Shown: positions 33,082 to 42,428 of the stretch, in pieces | Layout: every line of letters begins with the position of its first letter | Numbering within the stretch: position 1 is the first letter of the stretch | Translations under genes and position numbers: made by a program | The notes under the pieces: generated by a model | Seen by the model: only the letters and a program-made list of their open reading frames with translations | The model's database searches: none | What the model was told of the DNA's origin: nothing | Origin: Candidatus Opitulatrix roisinitermitis | GTDB lineage: Bacteria; Actinomycetota; Actinomycetes; Actinomycetales; Bifidobacteriaceae | Assembly (NCBI GenBank): GCA_031288055.1 | Contig: JAITSD010000014.1 | Location: forward strand, 1-50,622 | Direction: 5' to 3' | DNA length: 50,622 nucleotides

Positions 33082-34992
33082 ATGATTAAAAACTTCCCTT
33101 TATATAGAGTAGTTTTTCCAACAAAAAGTCGCATTGAATCAACTATTGATTGTATTCCTATTTATATAGAAAGTGAAATTAGTAAAGTAAGTAAATATGC
33201 TAAATATATAAAATCACGAACTCAAATTGAAATACCGCGGGGCGAAAATATTAGTTTTTGTTCCTATTTTAACGCTTTTCCAGCATCATATTGGAAAAAT
33301 AATACTAGTTTGGAAACAGTAACTTTAATTATGGAAGTTAAGGGTTTAGTTAATATTAGGATTTTAGCTACTGATGAATTTAATAATAAAAAAATTATAT
33401 CTGATCATAAAAAGGTATCTGAAGCATTTGAAATATCTATACCTTTAGATAATTTTGAAGCTGGTGGTTGGATTTGGTTTGAAATTGAAACTTTGACCAA
33501 AACTAATTTAGATAATATAATTTGGGCAGGTAATATACCAGATAATTTTGGTTTGGCTAAAGCTTCTATTGGTATTACTACTTTGAATAAACAGGAGTAT
33601 TGTTTAGCGCAATTAAAAAATTTGTTTGAAAATATTAATGAATTAGATAATATAAATAAAATCTATTTTGTGGATCAAGGTTCCAAGGATTTGGTTGATT
33701 ATAAAGGAATTAAAGACATATTGGTCAAGTTTAACAAAAAAGTAGAAATCATAAAGCAGTCTAATTTTGGAGGTTCAGGCGGTTTTTCTAGAGGTATGTT
33801 TGAAATAGTTAAAGCTGATAATTCTAAATATGCCATCTTGTTAGATGATGATACTTTTTTGGAAACAGAATCTTTACAAAGAATTATTAATTTTGCTAAT
33901 TTATGTCAAAGTCCAACAATTGTTGGTGGTCATATGTTTGCTATGAATGAGTCATCAACTATTCACGCTTTTGCAGAGGGTGTGAGGAGAGATGTTTTCA
34001 AATGGGGGCCTGTGGCAGGTACTGGTGAAGCCCATAACTTAGCTATGCCACAAAACTTTTTGAGCAATTCAGAGTGGATGCATAAATATTATAGTGTTGA
34101 TTATAACGGTTGGTGGATGTGTTTAATTCCTGTGGAGGTAATTAAAGAAATTGGTTTAGCTGTGCCAATGTTTATAAAATGGGACGATTCAGAATTTGGT
34201 TTAAGAGCAGCAGATTTTGGTTATAAAACAGTTTCTTTGCCAGGTTGTGCGGTTTGGCACGAATCTTGGGTTGGTAAAGATGATACTATTGATTGGACAG
34301 CTTTTTATCACTGGCGTAACCGTTTTATAGTGGCTTTATTTTATTTAGGTCAAAAACAGGCTGGTAAATTTTTAATTAATACATATATTTGGTCAATAAC
34401 TCAGGCTGCAACTATGCGATATTCTGTGCCAGCCCAATATGTGGAAGCTATGGAGTTTTTGTATAATAATCCAGAAAATATGATTGACGATTTAGCTGAC
34501 CGAAAGTTAGCTATTGAAAAAATTAGAGCTCAATATATTGATACCGATTTAAAAGATTTAGCCAAATTTAATACACCAAGGTATAAAACTAATAATTCTC
34601 AGTTCAATGTTGGTAATATAACAAAAATTTCTAGTTTATTTTTTGGTTTATGTCACCAATTATTGCCAATTAAAAAAAGTTTAGATAATAAAGCAGATTA
34701 TTATATACCTCAAAGGCGAGCTTATTGGTGGCGGTTACCAAATTTGGATTCAGCTATTGTGGCATCAAATATATCAGGCAAAGCCTCTTTATTTATAAGA
34801 GATAGAAAGCAGTTTTTTGATTTTGTATTGAAATTAACTAAACTACATTTTCGTATTTATAAAGATTGGGGTAAATTGCATAAAAAATATATGAATGCTA
34901 GGTTGACTATGTCATCTTTTGATAGATGGTCTAAACTTTTTGACAAAACTAAGTCTAAAAAAATATTGGTTAATAAAAGAAATAACCCGTAA
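33082..34992 (+). CDS. GlfT2-like galactofuranosyltransferase
   Basis: A 636-residue GT-A enzyme of the type that builds galactofuranan chains in mycobacteria. An N-terminal beta-sandwich (to about 150) precedes the catalytic domain: IGITTLNKQEYCLAQL, QSNFGGSGGFSRGM, the metal-binding LLDDDTF (Asp255-257), FIKWDDSEFGLRA (about 366-378, catalytic acid) and CAVWHESW (His393). The C-terminal helical region (about 400-636) is also as in GlfT2. No UDP-galactopyranose mutase gene is in the window. The downstream Wzm/Wzt genes match the mycobacterial arrangement, where galactan transferases sit beside the exporter. The true sugar may differ. Confidence 0.85.
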   Translation: MIKNFPLYRVVFPTKSRIESTIDCIPIYIESEISKVSKYAKYIKSRTQIEIPRGENISFCSYFNAFPASYWKNNTSLETVTLIMEVKGLVNIRILATDEFNNKKIISDHKKVSEAFEISIPLDNFEAGGWIWFEIETLTKTNLDNIIWAGNIPDNFGLAKASIGITTLNKQEYCLAQLKNLFENINELDNINKIYFVDQGSKDLVDYKGIKDILVKFNKKVEIIKQSNFGGSGGFSRGMFEIVKADNSKYAILLDDDTFLETESLQRIINFANLCQSPTIVGGHMFAMNESSTIHAFAEGVRRDVFKWGPVAGTGEAHNLAMPQNFLSNSEWMHKYYSVDYNGWWMCLIPVEVIKEIGLAVPMFIKWDDSEFGLRAADFGYKTVSLPGCAVWHESWVGKDDTIDWTAFYHWRNRFIVALFYLGQKQAGKFLINTYIWSITQAATMRYSVPAQYVEAMEFLYNNPENMIDDLADRKLAIEKIRAQYIDTDLKDLAKFNTPRYKTNNSQFNVGNITKISSLFFGLCHQLLPIKKSLDNKADYYIPQRRAYWWRLPNLDSAIVASNISGKASLFIRDRKQFFDFVLKLTKLHFRIYKDWGKLHKKYMNARLTMSSFDRWSKLFDKTKSKKILVNKRNNP

Positions 34993-34998
34993 TTTAAA

Positions 34999-35880
34999 AT
35001 GTCTAATAAGGTTGATAAATTGAGAGCGGGATTTTATCAGCCTGGTCGGTCTAAAGGTTTATTAGATTTATTTAAGCATTCCTATCTTTTATCACTTTTG
35101 CGGAAAAAAGAAGTTAAAGTTCGGTATCGTGGTTCTTTTTTGGGTCTTATTTGGACATATATAAAACCTTTGACCACTTTCTTTATTTATTATTATTTTG
35201 TTGGTCGTATTATGGGGGCTGATAGAGCTAATGAACACTACGCTATTTATCTTTTTTCTGGTTTAATTTCTATACAATTTTTTAATGAAACTTTTAGAAA
35301 TTGCACTAAATCAATTCGCGATAATGCAGCTTTGGTTAGAAAAATATATTTGCCAAGAGAACTTTTTCCAATCGCTACTTGGCGAGTAGCTATAACTCAT
35401 TTTTATCCCCAGTTATTTATTTTATTAGTAGCTTCAATTATTCAGGGATGGTATCCTGGATTTTTACATATTTTGGCAGTGCTTTTAGGTTTTATTTTGC
35501 TGTCTGGTTTGGCTATTGGTGCGGGTATGCTTTTTGCGGCTATGAATGTTTTTTATAGAGATGCGGAAAACTTAGTGGAATTAATTACCATGATTACTAC
35601 CTGGTTTTCGCCTATATTATATAAATGGAGTATGATTGAACAACATATGCCACTTTGGTTATTCAAGGTTTATATGTGTAATCCTTTAACTTGTGCAGCA
35701 GAATTATTTCATTATGCTTTTTGGTGGCCAACAAATATTGATTTTACTAATTATGGTTTATCTTTACCGCCGCATTTTGGCTTTGATATTTGCATTTCAA
35801 TAATAATTGTTATTTTAATGATGGTTATAGGACAATTAGCTTTTAGGAAATTTGAGGGTCGCTTCGCTCAAGAGTTATAG
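34999..35880 (+). CDS. Polysaccharide ABC exporter permease (Wzm/TagG type)
   Basis: A 293-residue ABC-2 permease with six membrane helices. FKHSYLLSLLRKKEVKVRYRGS and FLGLIWTYIKPLTTFFIYYY near the N terminus are typical of TagG/Wzm exporters, which pass lipid-linked polymers to the outer face of the membrane. It starts 6 bp after the galactofuranosyltransferase stop and is followed by its ATPase gene, a single operon. The likely cargo is the polymer made by the neighbouring enzymes. Confidence 0.9.
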   Translation: MSNKVDKLRAGFYQPGRSKGLLDLFKHSYLLSLLRKKEVKVRYRGSFLGLIWTYIKPLTTFFIYYYFVGRIMGADRANEHYAIYLFSGLISIQFFNETFRNCTKSIRDNAALVRKIYLPRELFPIATWRVAITHFYPQLFILLVASIIQGWYPGFLHILAVLLGFILLSGLAIGAGMLFAAMNVFYRDAENLVELITMITTWFSPILYKWSMIEQHMPLWLFKVYMCNPLTCAAELFHYAFWWPTNIDFTNYGLSLPPHFGFDICISIIIVILMMVIGQLAFRKFEGRFAQEL

Positions 35881-35895
35881 TGTTATGAGTTATTT

Positions 35896-36681
35896 ATGAA
35901 TAATAAATCTTTAAAAAATGGTAATAATAAAATAGATGCTAAAAACGCGGTAATTAAAATAGCCAATGTTGACAAATGGTTTAGGCTACATCATAATTAT
36001 TCTTTGAAAGATGCTTTTGTTAATTTATTTACTCATAAAAAAAGAGATAAAAGTTTATTTCATGCTTTATCAAATATTAATTTTAATATAAACTCAGGTG
36101 AAGCAATTGGTTTAGTGGGAATAAACGGATCAGGTAAATCAACTCTTTTAAAATGTATTTCTGGAGTCATTAAACCGGATAAAGGTAAAGTTTCAATTAA
36201 AGGTAGAATTGCTGGGTTAATTGAGGTTGGAGCAGGGTTTCATCCGGATTTAACCGGTAGAGAAAATATTTTTTTAAATGGAGCAATTTTGGGTATGACC
36301 AAAGAACAGATTATTCAAAAATTTGACGATATTGTAGAGTTTAGTGAAATACCACAATTTATTGATTCTGAGGTGAGGTTTTATTCATCGGGTATGTTTT
36401 TGAGATTGGCTTTTGCGGTAGCTATTCATTCAGATCCAGACATTTTTTTAATTGATGAGATTTTAGCTGTTGGTGATGCGAAGTTTAGAGAAAAGTGTTT
36501 AAATAGAATTAGTGAACTTTCTAAACAGGGCAAAACTATGGTGATTGTATCTCACGCAGAGCAACAAATCCGCCAACTTTGTCAGAGAGCGGTTTGGATA
36601 AATAAAGGTAAGGTTCAAATGGATGGGCCTGCTAATGAGGTACTTGATGCTATGAATAAGTTTACAGGTCTTAAAAAATAA
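35896..36681 (+). CDS. Polysaccharide ABC exporter ATPase (Wzt/TagH type)
   Basis: A 261-residue ATPase of the export complex. It has the N-terminal gate-helix region (IANVDKWFRLHHNYSLKDAF), Walker A GINGSGKSTLL (from about residue 75), the family-specific GLIEVGAGFHPDLTGRENIF, the signature FYSSGMFLRLAFA, Walker B IFLIDEILAVGD and switch His in VIVSHAEQQ. No C-terminal carbohydrate-binding domain is present, so the polymer probably needs no end-cap recognition. It lies 15 bp after the permease gene. Confidence 0.93.
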   Translation: MNNKSLKNGNNKIDAKNAVIKIANVDKWFRLHHNYSLKDAFVNLFTHKKRDKSLFHALSNINFNINSGEAIGLVGINGSGKSTLLKCISGVIKPDKGKVSIKGRIAGLIEVGAGFHPDLTGRENIFLNGAILGMTKEQIIQKFDDIVEFSEIPQFIDSEVRFYSSGMFLRLAFAVAIHSDPDIFLIDEILAVGDAKFREKCLNRISELSKQGKTMVIVSHAEQQIRQLCQRAVWINKGKVQMDGPANEVLDAMNKFTGLKK

Positions 36682-36683
36682 AT

Positions 36684-37535
36684 ATGGTGAAGTCTAATAA
36701 AGTTTTTCAAGGCGATAATTTATCAGTTTTAAAATCTATCAAAAATAACTCAATTGATTTGATTTATGTGGATCCGCCGTTTAACACAGGAGTTATTCAA
36801 ACTCGTAAGTTAAAAAAAGTTAAAAAAAGTGATAAAGGTACAATTACTGGGTTTAAAGGTCACACTTATGAACTTGAGGATGCTGGCTCATATTCATATT
36901 CTGATTCTTATTATAATTTTTTAGATTTTTTAAAACCCAGACTAGTTGAAGCTAAAAGAGTTTTAGCAAAAGGTGGAACTTTATATGTTCATTTAGATTT
37001 TCGTGAAGTTCATTATGTTAAGGTTTTTTTAGACACTTTATTTGGTCGTGAGAATTTTTTAAATGAAATTATTTGGGCTTATGATTATGGTGGTAAGGCA
37101 AAAACTAAATGGCCGACTAAACATGATACTATTTTAGTTTATGTTAAAGATATTAAAAATTATTATTTTTCTAGTGAGACTGTTGATAGAGAGCCTTATA
37201 TGGCTCCAGGATTGGTCACTAAGGAAAAAGCCCAAAGAGGTAAATTACCCACAGATGTTTGGTGGCATACTATTGTTCCTCCAACAGGTAAAGAAAAAAC
37301 TGGCTATCCTACTCAAAAACCTTTAGGTATTTTAAAGCGCATTATTGTAGCATCCTCTAGACCCCAAGATACTGTTTTAGATTTTTTTGCTGGTTCAGGT
37401 ACTACTGGTGAAGCAGCAGCCACTTTGGATAGGCATTTTATTTTAGTGGATGAAAACCCTGAAGCTGTTTTAGTAATTCGTAAAAGATTTGCTGCTAGGA
37501 TGCCGCAAATCCCTATAGAATATATTGAGACTTAA
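36684..37535 (+). CDS. Orphan DNA methyltransferase (N6-adenine/N4-cytosine, beta-type)
   Basis: A 283-residue SAM-dependent DNA methyltransferase. Motif IV is IDLIYVDPPFNTG (DPPF, near residue 29), and the SAM-binding FxGxG motif follows late, VLDFFAGSGTTGEAA (about 231-245), so the order is the beta class. The middle holds a helical region and WWHTIVPPTGKEKTGYPTQKP. It is shorter than type III Mod proteins. No restriction enzyme gene is adjacent. It starts 2 bp after the exporter ATPase stop and precedes the polymer synthase, an odd place for such a gene. Target sequence is unknown. Confidence 0.88.
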   Translation: MVKSNKVFQGDNLSVLKSIKNNSIDLIYVDPPFNTGVIQTRKLKKVKKSDKGTITGFKGHTYELEDAGSYSYSDSYYNFLDFLKPRLVEAKRVLAKGGTLYVHLDFREVHYVKVFLDTLFGRENFLNEIIWAYDYGGKAKTKWPTKHDTILVYVKDIKNYYFSSETVDREPYMAPGLVTKEKAQRGKLPTDVWWHTIVPPTGKEKTGYPTQKPLGILKRIIVASSRPQDTVLDFFAGSGTTGEAAATLDRHFILVDENPEAVLVIRKRFAARMPQIPIEYIET

Positions 37536-37550
37536 TTTAGAAAGCTAAGA

Positions 37551-40355
37551 GTGGTAAAAGAAATATTCCATATTGGTCTAGATTTTATAAGAAAAGTTAT
37601 TTTTAAAATTAGATTTTTACGAATAGGTTGTCGTGTATTGGTTGGGTTTTGTCATAAAGTTAAAATCTTAAAGCCAAAAGTTTCGATAATTATAGCAGCC
37701 TATAATATAGAAGCATATATAGCTGAGTGTTTACAGTCTTTTGCTGATCAATATTTTATTAATTTAGAAATAATTGTTATAGATGATGGTTCCACAGATT
37801 TGACAGCCAAAATAATTCATCAATATAAAAAAAAAGACCCTCGGGTGCGGTTTTTTAAACAAGCGAATCAGGGTTTATCACAAGTTAGAAACAATGGTCT
37901 AAAATATGCTATTGGCGATTTTATATGTTTTGTAGATGGCGATGATAAAATGGAACGAAGCGCTATAAGTGACGCTGTTAATTCTTTACAGAAAACGCAC
38001 TCTGATTTTTCGGTGTCATATTATGTTAGAGAAATTGGCGGTAAGGTTGAACAATCTCCTAAAAAAGTTATATTGCCAGGTTATTGGATACAAGATATTC
38101 ATAATAAATATCGGCCTAAAACTTCAATTATTAAGTTCCCTAAATTAATGCAGAATACCACGGCTTGGGGTAAAGTTTTTAGAAAAGATTTTATTTTAAA
38201 AAATAATTTATCTTTTATGCCTAATATGTTATATGAAGATCAACCATATTTAGCTAAAGCTTATGCTTTAGCAACTAATGGTGTAGATATTTTAGATAAG
38301 GTTCATTATTTTTGGCGTTCAGTATCAACTTCGATTTCTAATCAAAGAGCCACAAATCGTGACATTGAAGCTAGAATTAAGGCTATAAAAATTTCTTTAG
38401 ATATTTATAAACAATATACTAATAAACAAGTTTATCAAAATCGCTTAGTGCAATATTTATCTCATGATTTTTTAGCTTCTCTAGGTGAATTGCCTTTAGT
38501 TAAAAATAAAACTGAGTGGTTAAATATTTTGCGTGAAGCAGTAATTTATTTGATGAATAATTTAGATAAAGAAAATTTAAATAAAATTTCACCTCTTTCT
38601 AGAATGATTTATCAGTTAATTATTAATCAGAAATATGGCGAGTTATTTGATTTCTATGATGAAACTTTTTTCAAAGATGATGCTTTATATATAAAAAATA
38701 AATCAGGTGTAGCTTATTTAGATATTGCTAAAACTTTTCTTCAGGCAAAAAATGCTTTAACTTTTGGCGATTTTCCAGTATCTGATGATATGGTTCATTT
38801 AATTAATAATCTTTATGCCATAAACCCTGCTGAAAGTGACAATAAATATTTTTGTATTTTGGGTTGGGCTTTTTTAACTTGTTTAGACCCAAAACTTTTT
38901 TCGTATAATTATTCTTTTATAGTTGACACAAAACCTATAACTTATGAGTTATTTAACTATACGGAGATTTTGCGACATGATATTTCACAAACTATTAATT
39001 ACTTGTCAACAGGTTTTAAAATTAAAATACCTCGCAATGCTAAAAGATTAATTATTAAGCTTTCAGCAGCTGGTTTTAGTCGCACTTTTTATGTTGATTT
39101 AAGATATCCAATTAAATATTTATTAGCTAAATTAGCAGGCAAAATTCAATCACCTATTTTAAAAGGAGATTGGCAAAAATCAGCCTTGTCAATTAATGAA
39201 TTGGGTTCTTATAATAGAGCTAGGTTTATTAGACAGCATAAAACGAAAGCTTATGGTTCGGTGGTGCCTAAAACAGTTTTATTTAGAACTTATTATGGTG
39301 AAAAATGTGTTGATTCGGCTTTGAGTTTACACCAGGATTTATATAATCGAGCCAAAGGGGTTTGGAAATTATATTGGGGCGTAGAGGATTTACAAGTTAA
39401 GGTTCCGCCTGGTGGTATTCCAGTGATTGTTGGTTCGGAAAAATGGTTTAGGATTTTATCAACTTGTGAAGTTTTAGTGGAAAATGTTCATCAAGTGGAA
39501 TATTTTTATAAACAAACAGACCAAAAGATTTTGCAAACTTTTCACGGTTATCCATTTAAACAGATGGGGCATAAAGATTGGCAGCTAAAACAAATGCCAG
39601 CTTACAGGTTTTATTCTTTTGATAGACGGGCAGCTCAATGGGATTGGGTTTTAGCACCAGCTCCTTATGCAGAACCATTATATAGAGAAGCTTTTAAATA
39701 TAAAGGAAATTTTATAGATACAGGGTATCCTAGAAATGATATATTTTTTGATAAATTAAAATGTCAAGCCATAAATAAACAAGTTAGAGCTAAATTAAAT
39801 ATTCCTTTAGATAAAAAAGTTATATTATATGCCCCAACTTATCGTGATTATTTGTCAAAGGATGAGTTTGAGGCTGATATGGTAAAAAATATTTTTAATT
39901 ATAAAAACTTTATGAATCGTTTAGGTCAAGATTTTGTTTTGTTAATTAGGGGACATATGATGAATGCTAGGTCTAAAATTAGTTTTGAGGAAAATCAGCA
40001 AATAAAAGATGTTACACAATGGGATGATATAAATGAGCTAATTATTATATCTGATTTAGCAGTTCTTGATTATTCATCCATCAGATTTGATTATGCTCAA
40101 ACGCGTAAGCCGATGATATTTTTTGTGCCAGATTTAGATAGATATAAGAATAGCCGGACTTTTTTATTGCCTTATGGTAAAACTGCACCTGGTCCCAAAG
40201 TTTATACTGAATCCCAATTAATTAAAGCTATTTTATCGGCGGATAGTTGGCACAAAAAATATCAAAAACCATATAGAGAATTTTTAAATCAATTCACACC
40301 AAATGAAGACGGACACGCTACTCAAAGAGTTAATAAAATAGTTTTTGGTGTTTAG
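37551..40355 (+). CDS. Two-domain glycosyltransferase / CDP-glycerol (polyol) phosphotransferase
   Basis: A 934-residue cytoplasmic fusion of the teichoic-acid type. Residues about 42-270 are a GT2 domain (VSIIIAAYNIEAYIAECLQS, VIDDGSTD, FVDGDD), probably adding a sugar. A middle region (about 270-540) is unrecognised. Residues about 570-930 are a TagF-type Glyphos_transf domain (LQTFHGYPFKQMG, FIDTGYPRNDIFF, KVILYAPTYRDYL, LLIRGHMM, DLAVLDYSSIRFDYA). It would polymerise polyol-phosphate units, with sugar decoration. The start is GTG, with only a weak ribosome site. Substrates are inferred from families. Confidence 0.85.
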   Translation: MVKEIFHIGLDFIRKVIFKIRFLRIGCRVLVGFCHKVKILKPKVSIIIAAYNIEAYIAECLQSFADQYFINLEIIVIDDGSTDLTAKIIHQYKKKDPRVRFFKQANQGLSQVRNNGLKYAIGDFICFVDGDDKMERSAISDAVNSLQKTHSDFSVSYYVREIGGKVEQSPKKVILPGYWIQDIHNKYRPKTSIIKFPKLMQNTTAWGKVFRKDFILKNNLSFMPNMLYEDQPYLAKAYALATNGVDILDKVHYFWRSVSTSISNQRATNRDIEARIKAIKISLDIYKQYTNKQVYQNRLVQYLSHDFLASLGELPLVKNKTEWLNILREAVIYLMNNLDKENLNKISPLSRMIYQLIINQKYGELFDFYDETFFKDDALYIKNKSGVAYLDIAKTFLQAKNALTFGDFPVSDDMVHLINNLYAINPAESDNKYFCILGWAFLTCLDPKLFSYNYSFIVDTKPITYELFNYTEILRHDISQTINYLSTGFKIKIPRNAKRLIIKLSAAGFSRTFYVDLRYPIKYLLAKLAGKIQSPILKGDWQKSALSINELGSYNRARFIRQHKTKAYGSVVPKTVLFRTYYGEKCVDSALSLHQDLYNRAKGVWKLYWGVEDLQVKVPPGGIPVIVGSEKWFRILSTCEVLVENVHQVEYFYKQTDQKILQTFHGYPFKQMGHKDWQLKQMPAYRFYSFDRRAAQWDWVLAPAPYAEPLYREAFKYKGNFIDTGYPRNDIFFDKLKCQAINKQVRAKLNIPLDKKVILYAPTYRDYLSKDEFEADMVKNIFNYKNFMNRLGQDFVLLIRGHMMNARSKISFEENQQIKDVTQWDDINELIIISDLAVLDYSSIRFDYAQTRKPMIFFVPDLDRYKNSRTFLLPYGKTAPGPKVYTESQLIKAILSADSWHKKYQKPYREFLNQFTPNEDGHATQRVNKIVFGV

Positions 40356-40427
40356 ACTAAATTAAATTTTTAATAGAGTTTATTTAAAATCAAAAATAAT
40401 TTGCCAACCTATTTAAAAATAGCCTGT

Positions 40428-42080
40428 CTATTTAAAAATGGCATTATTAGTTCTTTGGCAGAAATTTTTATCATGCCATAAAAAAGACTCCTTATATCGC
40501 GATGTATATTTATGATTAATTTGTCCATTATTTTTTATAAGCTTTATTATTTCATGGCTAGTTTTAGCAACTGTGGTGGTAATAGGGCCTAAACCATTAT
40601 TTTTATATGTCCAAAAAGGTTGTTCGTATTTTTGATTGATAAAAAAAGTTTTATTGTCAAATTGACTATAAATTATAGAAGCTCCTGTATAAGCAAAATC
40701 GTAAAAAATACTAGAATAATCGGTTACAAATATATTAGTTTGGTTAATTATTTTAGAAAAATTATAAGGCGGTTTAGGCAGAATAACCCTTTTAGAATAA
40801 GAGGAAAAATCTTTAATTTGTCTAGTTAAACTGGGGTGAATTATAAATTGTAATTGATAATCTGATTTGTCTAATTGCTGAAGCAATTTTTTATCGTTTA
40901 AAAGAGAATTATAGAATTTAAAAAATTCAGTGCTTTTGAAACCGCTATAATAGGCTCTTTGTCCGTTAATATATTTATCGGGTAATAAAAACTTTCGCCA
41001 AGTTGGCATAATTGTAATTAATTTTTGTTTACTTTCTAAATTGTAGTTTAAATAATCATATCGTGGTTGTCCTGTTAAAATAATTTCATTATCGAAAAAA
41101 TGATAATCTAAATCTTTTAGAGATTTAGCCTCTTTGTTATTACTTGCTATAAAAGAATAAAAATTTTGCTTTTCTTTATTTATAGATTTGGACATATCAT
41201 CTTTTATGGTGCCGTGCTGCAAAAATATATATTCTAAATTAACTAGTCCAAAATATAGTCTTACGTCCATTTTTGTAAAAAAGTTTGGTTTAGCTGGATT
41301 AAGATATTTACCAAATGGCTGATAAATCCATTCGTCAAACGAGGATGAAATAATTTTTTGACAATTAAAAAATTTGAAGAAGTGTTTTATAGAAAAAGGT
41401 TCTATAATTTTAAAACCAGTATTTTTTAATCGTTGTCCTTCCAGGCTTTGTTTTCTAATAAGAAAATTTAACTTGAGTTTTCTTTGTGAATTTTTATCTA
41501 AATATTTGTATAAAGCTTCGCCATTATCAGAAGCGTGATTTAACCTATCAGATAATAAAATGACTGGTTGACTTATGGTGCGGTAAAGTCTAATTGCCGT
41601 TCTAAATATAAAACATATAAAAGTATCTTTTAGAGTATATTCTTTTTTAATATTGCATAAAAATCTAATTTCTCGAATTAAAACATTTAGTTTTTTTTGC
41701 CGTTTGATAGTTATTTGATAATCGTTATGATTAAAAACAAATCCGTTCTGTTGTTTATAGCAATGTGGTAGGCGGGAAAGTAAGGATTGATAGGTATAGT
41801 CAATTTTTAATTTTTTACCATTTTTTATAATACTAAAATTGATTAAATTGCTTATAGTAAATTCTAAATAATAACCCCAAAAAACTGTTTTAGTATTATC
41901 ATTATTATTTTGTAAATCATGTCTTAAATATTTTTTATATTTGGTAACTTTTTGATTAACTAAAAATTGAATATCGTCTGATTTATTTTTAAGTTGGCAA
42001 TTATGAATGTAAACTTGGATGGTTTTTTTATCTTTTTTAAATTGAATTATATCAACATAAAAAGTTTTATCAACATTCAT
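40428..42080 (-). CDS. TagF-like CDP-glycerol (polyol) phosphotransferase
   Basis: A 550-residue protein. The second half (about 270-540) is a Glyphos_transf domain: YIFLQHGTIKDDMS, ILTGQPRYDYL, TIMPTWRKFLL, LQFIIHPSL and TDYSSIFYDFAYTG match the catalytic and substrate motifs of TagF/TagB. The N-terminal part is basic, rich in Lys and Asn, and of unknown fold. It faces the preceding gene tail to tail, with 72 bp between the stops and a short AT hairpin (CTATTT/AAATAG, near 40410-40423). It has its own leaderless promoter. Two such transferases in one locus suggest primer and polymerase roles. Confidence 0.85.
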   Translation of the reverse strand: MNVDKTFYVDIIQFKKDKKTIQVYIHNCQLKNKSDDIQFLVNQKVTKYKKYLRHDLQNNNDNTKTVFWGYYLEFTISNLINFSIIKNGKKLKIDYTYQSLLSRLPHCYKQQNGFVFNHNDYQITIKRQKKLNVLIREIRFLCNIKKEYTLKDTFICFIFRTAIRLYRTISQPVILLSDRLNHASDNGEALYKYLDKNSQRKLKLNFLIRKQSLEGQRLKNTGFKIIEPFSIKHFFKFFNCQKIISSSFDEWIYQPFGKYLNPAKPNFFTKMDVRLYFGLVNLEYIFLQHGTIKDDMSKSINKEKQNFYSFIASNNKEAKSLKDLDYHFFDNEIILTGQPRYDYLNYNLESKQKLITIMPTWRKFLLPDKYINGQRAYYSGFKSTEFFKFYNSLLNDKKLLQQLDKSDYQLQFIIHPSLTRQIKDFSSYSKRVILPKPPYNFSKIINQTNIFVTDYSSIFYDFAYTGASIIYSQFDNKTFFINQKYEQPFWTYKNNGLGPITTTVAKTSHEIIKLIKNNGQINHKYTSRYKESFLWHDKNFCQRTNNAIFK

Positions 42081-42086
42081 AATATT

Positions 42087-42095
42087 ATTTTATCA
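42087..42095 (-). promoter_or_regulatory. Leaderless extended -10 promoter of the TagF-like gene
   Basis: Minus-strand TGATAAAAT; TAAAAT ends 6 nt before the ATG at 42080. Confidence 0.65.
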
Positions 42096-42134
42096 TCGTC
42101 AATTTTTTTGTGAGACATATATATAATCGCCGTG

Positions 42135-42140
42135 TATAAT
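42135..42140 (+). promoter_or_regulatory. Leaderless -10 promoter of the 93-aa membrane protein gene
   Basis: TATAAT, directly preceded by GTG, ends 6 nt before the ATG at 42147. This box overlaps the alternative GTG start at 42132 and argues against it. Confidence 0.6.
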
Positions 42141-42146
42141 ATAATT

Positions 42147-42428
42147 ATGAGTTTGACGAAAACTTTAAGTATATTGTTTAAAGAAAGAAAAAGCAATCAG
42201 TTTTTAACTAGTATGAGACCTAATCTAGGTAAGTTTTTGACGATTATAACGGTTGTTTGGCTAGTAGTTTTAATAGTAGTTTATATTTTGAGAAATATGG
42301 GTTTGCCTTTAGACATATTTGTTAGAATTTGTTTATGTGGTGTTTTTGTGGGTTTATTTTTGTGCTTTTGGGAAAAAGCCTCTCGTTATAGTAGGCAGAA
42401 AACTAATAAATCAAATGAAAATAGTTAG
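42147..42428 (+). CDS. Small membrane protein, 93 aa, unknown
   Basis: A basic N terminus (about 1-22) is followed by two hydrophobic helices (about 27-47 and 55-72) and a Lys/Asn-rich tail. No family recognised. The start at ATG 42147 is preferred to a GTG at 42132 because a TATAAT box lies exactly 6 nt upstream and inside the longer version. The last 14 bases overlap the start of the RNase HI gene, so the two are probably co-expressed. Confidence 0.6.
   Translation: MSLTKTLSILFKERKSNQFLTSMRPNLGKFLTIITVVWLVVLIVVYILRNMGLPLDIFVRICLCGVFVGLFLCFWEKASRYSRQKTNKSNENS

Noticed and set aside
40405..40430. Bidirectional terminator between the two TagF-type genes (CTATTT/AAATAG hairpin)
   Set aside because: The 6-bp stem is only A/T-rich with no following T-run; a similar sequence recurs in the adjacent coding end, so it may be chance.
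42319..42414. N-terminal hydrophobic extension of RNase HI, which would look like a membrane anchor
   Set aside because: It is the out-of-frame reading of the upstream membrane protein gene. RNase HI homologues begin at the ATG at 42415.
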